Made by a program: the position numbers and the translations under genes. Shown piece after piece: positions 17,433-24,590 of a stretch of 64,000 nucleotides of DNA (the first letter of the stretch is position 1; the number at the start of each line of letters is the position of its first letter). The stretch is taken from assembly GCA_963519845.1 (NCBI GenBank), contig CAUQNX010000008.1, positions 62,001 through 126,000 on the forward strand, given 5' to 3'. The notes under the pieces were generated by a model. That model worked only from the letters and a program-made list of their open reading frames with translations. It searched no databases and had not been told where the DNA came from. This DNA comes from Moellerella sp963519845. GTDB lineage: Bacteria; Pseudomonadota; Gammaproteobacteria; Enterobacterales; Enterobacteriaceae.

Positions 17433-19349
17433 ATGAATAAGTGGTGGCTAGCGGCGTTACCCGCGGCGGTTATGTTAGTATCAACAACGACTTGGGCGGA
17501 CTCTCTTCAATCTCAGCGTGAGCGTTACCAAGAGATCAAACAAGCTTGGGATGCCAATAAAATGGATGAGGTAGAGCGTTTATTGCCTACGTTGCAAGAC
17601 TATCCCCTTTATCCTTACTTAGAATATCGAGAGTTAGCGCAAGATATTGATATTATTTCGCCGAAACAAGTTAATGATTTTATCAATGCTAATCCGAACT
17701 TACCTTTAGCGCGCACATTGAAAACGCGTTTTGTTAATGAATTGGCTAAACGCGAAGAGTGGGCTGCCTTATTAGCTTTTAGCCCTAATCCCCCAAAACC
17801 CGCAGAAGCCAAATGTAATTATTACTATGCTAACTGGGCGACAGGTCAGCAAAGTGTCGCGTGGAAAGGCGCTGAAGAGGCTTGGCTTAATGGCCGCTCA
17901 ATGCCAGAGAGTTGCGATAAACTGTTTAATCAGTGGGAAAAAGCGGGCTATTTAACCCCTGAAATGGTGTTACAGCGTATTAGCTTGGCGATTAAAGAGG
18001 GCAATAGCTCCATTGCCAGCTATTTGGCGAAACGTTTACCTGCCAATTATAAAACGGTCTCTGATGCATTGGTTAAATTACAGAATGATCCCGCTTCGGT
18101 GGAGCAATTTGCCCGTGATATGACGCCAACGGATTTTTCTCGTCAAGCAACTTTAGCCGCCTTTAGCCGTTTTGCGCGTAACAAACCGGATCAAGCCCGT
18201 GCGGCGATTGAATCTATTGCCCGCTCGCAAAAAATGAATGCTAAAGAGCGTCAAGCGATGAATGAGTCCGTGGTTTGGCAATATATGGGCGATGTGACAC
18301 CTGAGCAGGCCAAATGGCGTGACGATATTATCAGTGAGTCAAATTCAGCCTCACTGCTGGAACGTCGAGTCAGACTATCATTAGGTCAGGGCGATTCTAC
18401 TGGTGTTGCCCTGTGGCTACAACGTCTACCAGCTGAGAGCCAATCTAAAGATGAGTGGCAATATTGGCAGGCGATCACCTTGATTGATCAGGGTAAAAAA
18501 GTCGAAGGTGAAGCGATCCTGCGTAAGCTGATGCAAGATCGTGGTTTCTATCCTATGGTCGCAGCGCAGAAACTCAATGTGCCTTACACGCTATCGATCA
18601 ATGCCGCGAAAAAACCGACGAGTGATCTCGCTTCTCGAGCTGAAATTTTACGCGTTCGCGAATTATTGTATTGGGAAATGGAAAATCAGGCGCGTAGTGA
18701 GTGGATTAATTTAGTTAATAGCCAACCTGCCGATATACAAGAGCAGCTAGCGCGTTATGCTTTTGAGCAGAACTGGGCTGATTTAAGTGTTCAGGCCACC
18801 ATTAGCGCAAAACTGTGGGATCACTTAGAAGAGCGTTTCCCGTTAGCGTGGAAAAACGAGTTTGAACGCTATACTAAAGACAAAGCGATTGATAAGAGCT
18901 ATGCAATGGCGATTGCCCGACAGGAAAGTGCTTGGAATCCACAAGCTCGCTCTCCCGTTGGGGCGACAGGGCTGATGCAAATTATGCCTGCTACTGCTAA
19001 GCAAACAGTAAAAGAGAGTGGGATCACCGGTTATGTGAATAGTAGCCAATTGATTAATCCGCAAAAAAATATTGAGATTGGTACCAGCTATCTTGATTCG
19101 GTCTATCAGCAGTTTGGTAATAACCGTATTTTTGCTAGTGCGGCTTATAATGCGGGTCCCTCAAGAGTGACTCGCTGGTTGGGGAATAGCGCCGGACGCT
19201 TAGATGCAGTGGCCTTTATTGAGAGCATTCCTTTTGCTGAAACTCGTGGCTATGTGAAGAATGTCTTAGCTTACGATGTATTTTATAAGAATTTTATGGG
19301 CGAGAAAGCCAATGTCCTGACAAATTCAGAATGGCTAATGCGTTATTAA
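17433..19349 (+). CDS. slt: Soluble lytic murein transglycosylase Slt70
   Basis: Periplasmic exo-muramidase that cleaves glycan strands to 1,6-anhydro-muropeptides. I prefer the ATG at 17433: it has GGAG nine bases ahead and begins a classic signal peptide (MNKWWLAALPAAVML, cleavage near TWA-DS). The in-frame ATG at 17418 overlaps that ribosome site. The product is 638 residues (E. coli 645). A long alpha-superhelical U/L domain (about 25-450) precedes the catalytic domain (about 465-620) with RQESAWNPQARS (catalytic Glu), GATGLMQIMPATA and AAYNAGPSRV. trpR follows, as in E. coli. Confidence 0.96.
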   Translation: MNKWWLAALPAAVMLVSTTTWADSLQSQRERYQEIKQAWDANKMDEVERLLPTLQDYPLYPYLEYRELAQDIDIISPKQVNDFINANPNLPLARTLKTRFVNELAKREEWAALLAFSPNPPKPAEAKCNYYYANWATGQQSVAWKGAEEAWLNGRSMPESCDKLFNQWEKAGYLTPEMVLQRISLAIKEGNSSIASYLAKRLPANYKTVSDALVKLQNDPASVEQFARDMTPTDFSRQATLAAFSRFARNKPDQARAAIESIARSQKMNAKERQAMNESVVWQYMGDVTPEQAKWRDDIISESNSASLLERRVRLSLGQGDSTGVALWLQRLPAESQSKDEWQYWQAITLIDQGKKVEGEAILRKLMQDRGFYPMVAAQKLNVPYTLSINAAKKPTSDLASRAEILRVRELLYWEMENQARSEWINLVNSQPADIQEQLARYAFEQNWADLSVQATISAKLWDHLEERFPLAWKNEFERYTKDKAIDKSYAMAIARQESAWNPQARSPVGATGLMQIMPATAKQTVKESGITGYVNSSQLINPQKNIEIGTSYLDSVYQQFGNNRIFASAAYNAGPSRVTRWLGNSAGRLDAVAFIESIPFAETRGYVKNVLAYDVFYKNFMGEKANVLTNSEWLMRY

Positions 19350-19390
19350 TCGATCAAGGCGGTGATTTTGGCTTTTTTATGTTATTATTT

Positions 19391-19408
19391 GTACTAGTTA
19401 AATAGTAT
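19391..19408. promoter_or_regulatory. Trp repressor operator (trpR autoregulation)
   Basis: GTACTAGTTAAATAGTAT matches the symmetrical Trp operator GTACTAGTTAACTAGTAC at 16 of 18 positions. It lies directly in front of trpR, 10 bp from the preferred start codon, consistent with autoregulation. Confidence 0.85.
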
Positions 19409-19418
19409 GGTGGATAAC

Positions 19419-19739
19419 ATGGCTGCAAATCACCTTAATGATCCGGCTCTTATGCCGACTGAAAACGATGACTGGCTACGCTTTGTTGCCTTACTTCAGC
19501 ATGCATTTGAGCAGGATCTACAACATCCTGTTTTACAGTTACTTTTGACGCCAGATGAACGTACAGCTTTAGCAACTCGAGTGCGTATTATTCAAGAGTT
19601 GATGCGCGGTGAGATGAGTCAAAGAGAGCTAAAATCTGAGCTGGGTGTTGGGATCGCGACGATAACTCGTGGATCTAATAGTCTTAAATCAGCCCCAGAA
19701 GCGGTAAAATTGTGGCTGGAGCAACAGTTACTTAAATAA
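19419..19739 (+). CDS. trpR: Trp operon repressor TrpR
   Basis: Tryptophan-dependent repressor of trp, aroH, mtr-type genes and itself. The conserved core has RFVALLQHAF, LTPDERTALATRVRI and the helix-turn-helix MSQRELKSELGVGIATITRGSNSLK (the last segment matches E. coli). I chose the ATG at 19419, giving 106 residues and preceded by GGTGGA. The in-frame ATG at 19407 overlaps the operator and has no clear ribosome site. The gene follows slt by 69 bp. A hairpin terminator shared with convergent yjjX follows. Confidence 0.95.
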   Translation: MAANHLNDPALMPTENDDWLRFVALLQHAFEQDLQHPVLQLLLTPDERTALATRVRIIQELMRGEMSQRELKSELGVGIATITRGSNSLKSAPEAVKLWLEQQLLK

Positions 19740-19775
19740 TCATTTTATAATCAATGTATTAAGCTAAAGAATGTT

Positions 19776-19804
19776 AAAAAGGGGTAAACTTTGCCCCTTT
19801 TTGT
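19776..19804. terminator. Bidirectional terminator between trpR and yjjX
   Basis: Stem AAAAGGGG (from 19777) paired with CCCCTTTT (ending about 19801), with A-rich and T-rich flanks. Confidence 0.8.
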
Positions 19805-19820
19805 TTGATTTTAGTTATAA

Positions 19821-20357
19821 TTAGTCTTCTATCTGGTTAAGCTCTTTATAAATTTCATGCTTGATGGGAACCAGGGCTAATATAATCGCCTGTTGGTATA
19901 CGCTGGTTCGGGTGAGCAATCCATTAGTGAAAAAGCCAATTGCTCCGCCTTTATGCTTAACGTCAACAATTCCGGTTAAATCAGCCATTTCATCGCCGAG
20001 CTCGCGACCTTCGCGAATGCCCGCCAAGATCTTTTCTGGGATCATCAAACTCGCAGAGCGCGATTCACCGCGAATCTGTTTATGTTCGATAACAATCCAA
20101 GCAAAGGTCATATCTTCATCAATACCCGCTTCAATGCCAATCCAAAAGTCAGCTTCTGGGCGAACTTGACGGGAGGCCATGACGCGTTGTCTTGCCCCAG
20201 TACGTGTTTCATTATTGCCGATAGGTTGCTGTGGCACGCTGCTATCGACATTAATATCTTCAATTTGATAATTACCTGGTCCAAATACAGCATCGAAAGC
20301 AAGGGTGATCGCTTTGATTTTGGAGGGATTCGTCGTTGCAGCTATAACTTGATACAT
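19821..20357 (-). CDS. yjjX: Inosine/xanthosine triphosphatase YjjX
   Basis: Hydrolyses non-canonical purine NTPs (ITP, XTP) and protects nucleic acids from deaminated bases. 178 residues (E. coli about 170). The N-terminus VIAATTNPSKIKAI is the family nucleotide-binding start. NETRTGARQRV and EADFWIGIEAGID (with active-site Glu/Asp) are present, followed by GAIGFFTNGLLTR. It is divergent from gpmB with about 50 bp between them, the same order as in E. coli. Confidence 0.93.
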   Translation of the reverse strand: MYQVIAATTNPSKIKAITLAFDAVFGPGNYQIEDINVDSSVPQQPIGNNETRTGARQRVMASRQVRPEADFWIGIEAGIDEDMTFAWIVIEHKQIRGESRSASLMIPEKILAGIREGRELGDEMADLTGIVDVKHKGGAIGFFTNGLLTRTSVYQQAIILALVPIKHEIYKELNQIED

Positions 20358-20408
20358 TAATTATTTTTCCTTTGAACATATTTCGCGAAGTAATAACGGA
20401 ACACATCT

Positions 20409-21056
20409 ATGTTACAGGTTTATCTTGTTCGCCATGGCGAAACCGAATGGAACGTGGCTCGCCGTATCCAGGGTCAATCCGACAGCCCATTAACTGAAAC
20501 TGGAAAACTACAGGCCAGACAGGTTGCGGAAAGAGTAAAATCAGCAGGTATAACGCATATTATCACTAGTGATATGGGACGCACACGAGAAACTGCACAA
20601 ATAATTGCAAATACATGTGGTTGTGAAGTGATTCACGAACCACGTCTGCGTGAATTAAATATGGGTATCCTAGAGAAACGCAAAATAGATACCCTGACGC
20701 CAGAGGAAGAGCAATGGCGAAAGAGCCTCGTTGATGGTACGCCTGATGGGCGTATCCCTCAAGGTGAATCGATGGAAGAGATCAGTTCTAGAATGTTTGC
20801 TGCGCTGGAAAGCTGCCGCAATTTGCCAGAAGGAAGCCGACCATTATTGGTTAGCCATGGCATCGCATTAAGTGCATTACTGAGTCGTATTCTGGGCGTA
20901 CCAGCTTCTTCTGGGCGACGTTTACGCTTACGTAATTGCTCTTTGTCGCGAGTCGACTATCAACATAGCCCATGGCTGGTCAATGGTTGGATTGTTGAAA
21001 CGGCAGGTGAAGTCTCGCATTTATCACAGTTAGCAATGGACGAGCAACAAGCTTAG
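20409..21056 (+). CDS. gpmB: Histidine phosphatase family protein GpmB/YtjC
   Basis: Member of the phosphoglycerate mutase-like histidine phosphatase family. 215 residues, identical in length to E. coli GpmB. Catalytic motif LVRHGETEWN at residues 5-14 (phosphohistidine His8 or His9 by family numbering), with GQSDSPLTETG, the acid residue in REL and a second His in LLVSHGIALS at about 150. Despite the name, the E. coli protein behaves more like a general phosphatase than a glycolytic mutase, so the substrate is open. It is divergent from yjjX and convergent with rob. Confidence 0.93.
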   Translation: MLQVYLVRHGETEWNVARRIQGQSDSPLTETGKLQARQVAERVKSAGITHIITSDMGRTRETAQIIANTCGCEVIHEPRLRELNMGILEKRKIDTLTPEEEQWRKSLVDGTPDGRIPQGESMEEISSRMFAALESCRNLPEGSRPLLVSHGIALSALLSRILGVPASSGRRLRLRNCSLSRVDYQHSPWLVNGWIVETAGEVSHLSQLAMDEQQA

Positions 21057-21074
21057 TGAGTCTCAGGATGAGTC

Positions 21075-21114
21075 AGTTTCAGGCGGCTGTTATTGAAAAC
21101 ATCAGCCTGAAACT
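21075..21114. terminator. Hairpin between gpmB and rob
   Basis: Perfect 10-bp arms AGTTTCAGGC (21075-21084) and GCCTGAAACT (21105-21114) between convergent genes. There is no long T-run, so efficiency as an intrinsic terminator is uncertain. Confidence 0.5.
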
Positions 21115-21165
21115 CTATCTCATCATTAAGAATAAGCGATCACTTAGAATCATTTAAATTAACGC

Positions 21166-22062
21166 CTAGCTCACTTTTTTGATCGGTACATAATAATCAA
21201 ATGCAGCTATATGATTTTTGGGATCTTGATCATTCAGATCTTCAACTGAGGTGGTTTTCAACCTGTAGTGCTCAATATCATAGCCGGGACGACGAGTTAA
21301 ATTGAGTTTGGGTAGAAATACGCCATAAATCATATATAAAAATTCTTGCAGGGCTTCACGTGAAGCTTCTCCAAGAAAACCAAATTTAACATAGTCCCCA
21401 CTAGCTATCGTCACGTGGTTATAGTCATTACTTTTGAAATTAGCATACTCAGGTTCTACCGCAGTAGTGTAGAAAACGGTTTGCTCATCTTCTTTATCAG
21501 AGTTATGAACAACATGATGTAAACCAAACACTTCTTCAGGAATGGTCTCTGTATGTTCTTTATGATAGCTCCAGAAATCGTGGCGCATTTGAGAACAGGC
21601 CGTTGACCACTCTTCTAATGCATAGGTACAACTCTGCTTAAATCCAACCAGCTGTTTTTCTGGCATTACAACAAACTCTGGTTCTGCGTGTTTGCGCTCA
21701 TCCAAAATGATGGGAGGGCAAATTCCCGTGGCACACCACTCTTCATTACGACGGTAGAGGGCGGGAGTGATACTAAATTGCTTTTTAAATGCTCTAGTAA
21801 ATGTTTGTTGAGAATCAAAACGATACTGTAGAGCAATATCTAAAATCGGGCGGCTGGTCAATCTCAGAGCAACAGCTGCTCGTGAAAGGCGTCTTGCGCG
21901 AATATAAGAACCAATGGCCTGCTTAGTGACTTCTTTGAACATTCTTTGAAGATGCCATTTGGAATAACCCGCTTTTGCTGCAACATTATCGAGCGAAAGG
22001 GGCTTATCTAGGTTTTGATCCAGCCAGCGGAGAAGGTCACGGATAATGTTGGTTTGATCCAT
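21166..22062 (-). CDS. rob: AraC-family regulator Rob
   Basis: Transcription activator of the MarA/SoxS/Rob group that controls efflux and stress genes. 298 residues (E. coli 289). The N-terminal AraC DNA-binding domain (1-105) has two helix-turn-helix units: AAKAGYSKWHLQRMFKE and LDIALQYRFDSQQTFTRAFKK. The C-terminal GyrI-like effector domain (about 125-290) is present, which separates Rob from MarA/SoxS. Position between gpmB and creA matches E. coli. It could plausibly regulate the RND pump in this window, but no marbox was confirmed there. Confidence 0.95.
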   Translation of the reverse strand: MDQTNIIRDLLRWLDQNLDKPLSLDNVAAKAGYSKWHLQRMFKEVTKQAIGSYIRARRLSRAAVALRLTSRPILDIALQYRFDSQQTFTRAFKKQFSITPALYRRNEEWCATGICPPIILDERKHAEPEFVVMPEKQLVGFKQSCTYALEEWSTACSQMRHDFWSYHKEHTETIPEEVFGLHHVVHNSDKEDEQTVFYTTAVEPEYANFKSNDYNHVTIASGDYVKFGFLGEASREALQEFLYMIYGVFLPKLNLTRRPGYDIEHYRLKTTSVEDLNDQDPKNHIAAFDYYVPIKKVS

Positions 22063-22503
22063 ATATATTCCTAGTCTATTAGACCTAAAAAATCGATATA
22101 GGCATTCAATGAGGTCGCTATTCTATATCAAGTTAGCGGTTTTTTTTATAGTAAATGAGTTTTCTTCAAAAAAATTCGCTTTTATTGAACATAAAGTTAG
22201 ATTTATCATTAATAAGCAAAAAATTTAGCTAAAGTAGGTTAATAAATCTAATTAAATATACCTAGTTAAAGTTAATGACATTATTATGCTCGTTTGTGAG
22301 TTCAAGGAGTAGGCCATTTGCCTTAATTGTCGGATGAAATTAATTTATACGATAGATTCATCAACAGCAGAATAATGGTGTTATAGTTTATTTTAGGCCA
22401 CTTGGTTAGCTTTAGTCTAATGTGGTTATTTTCCTTGAGCTTATTTTTCATTTTATTATTAACGGCTGGAAATAACCTGAAAATTTCAAGAGAGAAATAA
22501 AGT
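22063..22503. other. Intergenic region rob-creA
   Basis: About 440 bases of AT-rich DNA between divergent rob and creA. It should contain both promoters. I see no convincing operator or hairpin. Confidence 0.6.
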
Positions 22504-22986
22504 ATGCGATTTTTAAATATGAAAAATGTTTTGTTTGCTGCCATGTTGACCAGCTTGCCATTAGTGGTTTATGGGGAAGAAGTGGGTTCCGTGAGTACTG
22601 TTTTCAAAGTATTTGGGCCAGATCATAAGATTGTAATTGAGGCATTTGATGATCCAGATGTCGATAATATTACCTGTTATATCAGCCGAGCAAAAACCGG
22701 TGGTGTAAAAGGCGGTTTAGGATTGGCGGAAGATACTGCTGATGCGGCGATTTCCTGTCAACAGGTAGGGCCTATTACCTTATCTGACCGTGTTAAACGC
22801 TCACCTAATCAAGGTCAGGTGGTATTTCAAAAACGGACTTCATTGATCTTTAAAAAGCTGCAAGTGGTACGTTTTTATGATCCTAAACGCGAAGCGCTTA
22901 TTTATCTCACTTATTCAGATAAAATAATTGATGGTTCGCCGGATAATGCACTCAGCGCAGTACCTATTATGCCTTGGGTGAAATAA
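22504..22986 (+). CDS. creA: CreA family periplasmic protein
   Basis: Conserved periplasmic protein of unknown function, 160 residues (E. coli 157). Signal peptide with hydrophobic core VLFAAMLTSLPLVV and cleavage near YGEE. The family core is recognised by GSVSTVFKVFGPDHKIVIEAFDDP and CYISRAKTGG, and two Cys residues (in TCYIS and SCQQ) probably form a disulfide. An internal ATG at 22519 (MKNVLF) is an alternative start. In E. coli creA heads creABCD; here no creB, creC or creD follows and the gene runs straight into the arcA terminator. Confidence 0.93.
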   Translation: MRFLNMKNVLFAAMLTSLPLVVYGEEVGSVSTVFKVFGPDHKIVIEAFDDPDVDNITCYISRAKTGGVKGGLGLAEDTADAAISCQQVGPITLSDRVKRSPNQGQVVFQKRTSLIFKKLQVVRFYDPKREALIYLTYSDKIIDGSPDNALSAVPIMPWVK

Positions 22987-23009
22987 TTCCTAATGACAAG
23001 ACAAAAAAA

Positions 23010-23042
23010 TTGGGTCTGGCATAAGCCGGACCCAATCTTTAA
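23010..23042. terminator. Bidirectional terminator between creA and arcA
   Basis: Stem TTGGGTCtGGC / GCCgGACCCAA around a 4-nt loop, centred near 23022, followed by TCTTT and preceded by an A-run. Confidence 0.8.
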
Positions 23043-23064
23043 ATAACGGTAATTAAAGGTTATA

Positions 23065-23781
23065 TTACTCGTCGAGGTCACCGCAGAAACGATAGCCTTC
23101 ACCATGAATGGTAGCAATAATTTCAGGTGTATCAGGTATTGATTCGAAATGCTTACGGATACGACGAATAGTGACGTCCACGGTACGATCATGTGGCTTA
23201 AGTTCGCGTCCGGTCATTTTCTTCAGTAATTCTGCGCGAGTTTGGATTTTACCTGGGTTCTCACAGAAATGAAGCATGGCACGAAATTCGCTACGTGGCA
23301 GTTTATAGTGGTCACCAGTAGGGCTTAACAGTGAACGGCTATTAATATCTAATTCCCAGCCATTGAACTTATAGCTTTCTACTTGGCGGCGTTCTTCATT
23401 GCCACCAACAAGGTTCATAGTACGAGATAACAGATTACGTGCACGAATAGTCAATTCACGTGGATTAAAAGGTTTAGTGATATAATCATCTGCACCAATT
23501 TCTAATCCAAGAATTTTATCGACTTCGTTGTCACGGCCAGTTAAGAACATTAATGCGACATTTTCTTGCTCACGAAGTTCACGAGCCAGAAGTAAGCCAT
23601 TTTTACCTGGTAAATTGATATCCATAATAACCAGATTGATATCATGATCAGATAAAACATTATGCATCTCTGCGCCATCTGTTGCTTCGTGAACAATATA
23701 GCCTTCAGCTTCAAAAATGCTTTTTAGTGTGTTGCGTGTAACGATTTCATCTTCAACAATCAAAATATGTGGGGTCTGCAT
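23065..23781 (-). CDS. arcA: Two-component response regulator ArcA
   Basis: OmpR-family regulator that, with ArcB, represses aerobic metabolism under low oxygen. 238 residues, the same as E. coli. Receiver domain 1-120 with acidic pocket Glu10/Asp11, phospho-acceptor Asp54 (IMDINLPG), Thr in LFLTGRD and Lys in ITKPFNPRE. The winged-helix DNA-binding domain (about 135-235) ends in RTVDVTIRRIRKHFE and HGEGYRF. It is convergent with creA. A long upstream region holds a perfect FNR box, consistent with FNR activation of arcA. Confidence 0.98.
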   Translation of the reverse strand: MQTPHILIVEDEIVTRNTLKSIFEAEGYIVHEATDGAEMHNVLSDHDINLVIMDINLPGKNGLLLARELREQENVALMFLTGRDNEVDKILGLEIGADDYITKPFNPRELTIRARNLLSRTMNLVGGNEERRQVESYKFNGWELDINSRSLLSPTGDHYKLPRSEFRAMLHFCENPGKIQTRAELLKKMTGRELKPHDRTVDVTIRRIRKHFESIPDTPEIIATIHGEGYRFCGDLDE

Positions 23782-24436
23782 AGTTGCTACCTAAATATTA
23801 AAATAAAAAATTTGACTTATGTCATATCTCTTTATGCTGATGGTCATCAGTCTAATATCCAAAAACATGACATAAATAACTAATTCATAATGATAAAATG
23901 ATTTTTAATGCTAGGGCATAATCACAAAATTTAGACGATGAAGCTAAAAAAAAGAGCCATTTGTTAACTTCGTTTTGTTAACAGCAATATAACAGCTAAT
24001 ACTTCATTTACCATCTAAAAAAATAACTTTTGTTGATACATATCAAAATCAATTGTACTACGTTAACAGGTTTTTCTAATTGTAAACCAAGTACTAGGAT
24101 ATACAAATCTGAAACGTGAAAATAGCCGCAGACGAAAAAAGATATTTTTATTTTTAGTGCGTTATTTAAACAGTAAAATAAAGTATAGAGAAGAAAAGTT
24201 ACAACTATTTTATGCTAGTTTAATTGACTGGATAAACGTTAAATTATAGTGTTATATATGACGTATTGGTTATTTTTTTATAATGCCGATTGTATACTAT
24301 TGCTTTATTGATATATTCATCGAATTTAATTAATGTACGAAAATCGTGCAATAGCAGAAAAAAATTGACAAATGTGACTGATTGCTTTAACCAATATAGA
24401 GCGAATTGTAATGAATCAAAAAACAGACAGGAATTT
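23782..24436. other. Intergenic region arcA-thrL
   Basis: About 655 bases with no gene; the yjjY and yjtD (lasT) genes found here in E. coli are absent. It holds the arcA promoter region with an FNR box (24033-24046), two copies of GTTAAC (23963 and 23977) and the thr promoter just before thrL. Confidence 0.7.
24033..24046. promoter_or_regulatory. FNR box upstream of arcA
   Basis: TTGATACATATCAA is a perfect match to the FNR consensus TTGAT-N4-ATCAA. It is about 250 bp upstream of the arcA start, similar to the FNR-dependent arcA promoter known in E. coli. Confidence 0.8.
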
Positions 24437-24505
24437 ATGCGTACTATCAGCCTAATAACGATTATTATTACCACCACCGGAACCACAGGTAACGGGGCGG
24501 GCTGA
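24437..24505 (+). CDS. thrL: thr operon leader peptide ThrL
   Basis: A 22-residue leader peptide, MRTISLITIIITTTGTTGNGAG, read from ATG 24437 to TGA 24505 (written in full here for its codon content apart from the last two residues shown by motif GAG). It holds 7 Thr and 5 Ile codons, the regulatory amino acids of this operon. The ending TGNGAG is identical to E. coli ThrL. Ribosome stalling here under Thr or Ile shortage prevents the following attenuator hairpin. Ribosome site cagga precedes the ATG. Confidence 0.95.
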   Translation: MRTISLITIIITTTGTTGNGAG

Positions 24506-24530
24506 CGCATCTAGAAAAATAAACGAAAAA

Positions 24531-24565
24531 AGCCCGCATCCCAACAAGATGTGGGCTTTTTTTTT
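24531..24565 (+). terminator. thr operon attenuator
   Basis: Ten-bp stem AGCCCGCATC (24531-24540) / GATGTGGGCT (24548-24557, one G-U pair) with a 7-nt loop and a run of T. It lies between thrL and thrA and is the classical attenuator position. Confidence 0.93.
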
Positions 24566-24590
24566 GAAGCAGAATTAGGAGAGAAATACC

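Noticed and set aside
23963..23982. Paired GTTAAC sites upstream of arcA
   Set aside because: A six-base palindrome is expected by chance in such AT-rich DNA; no known regulator fits.
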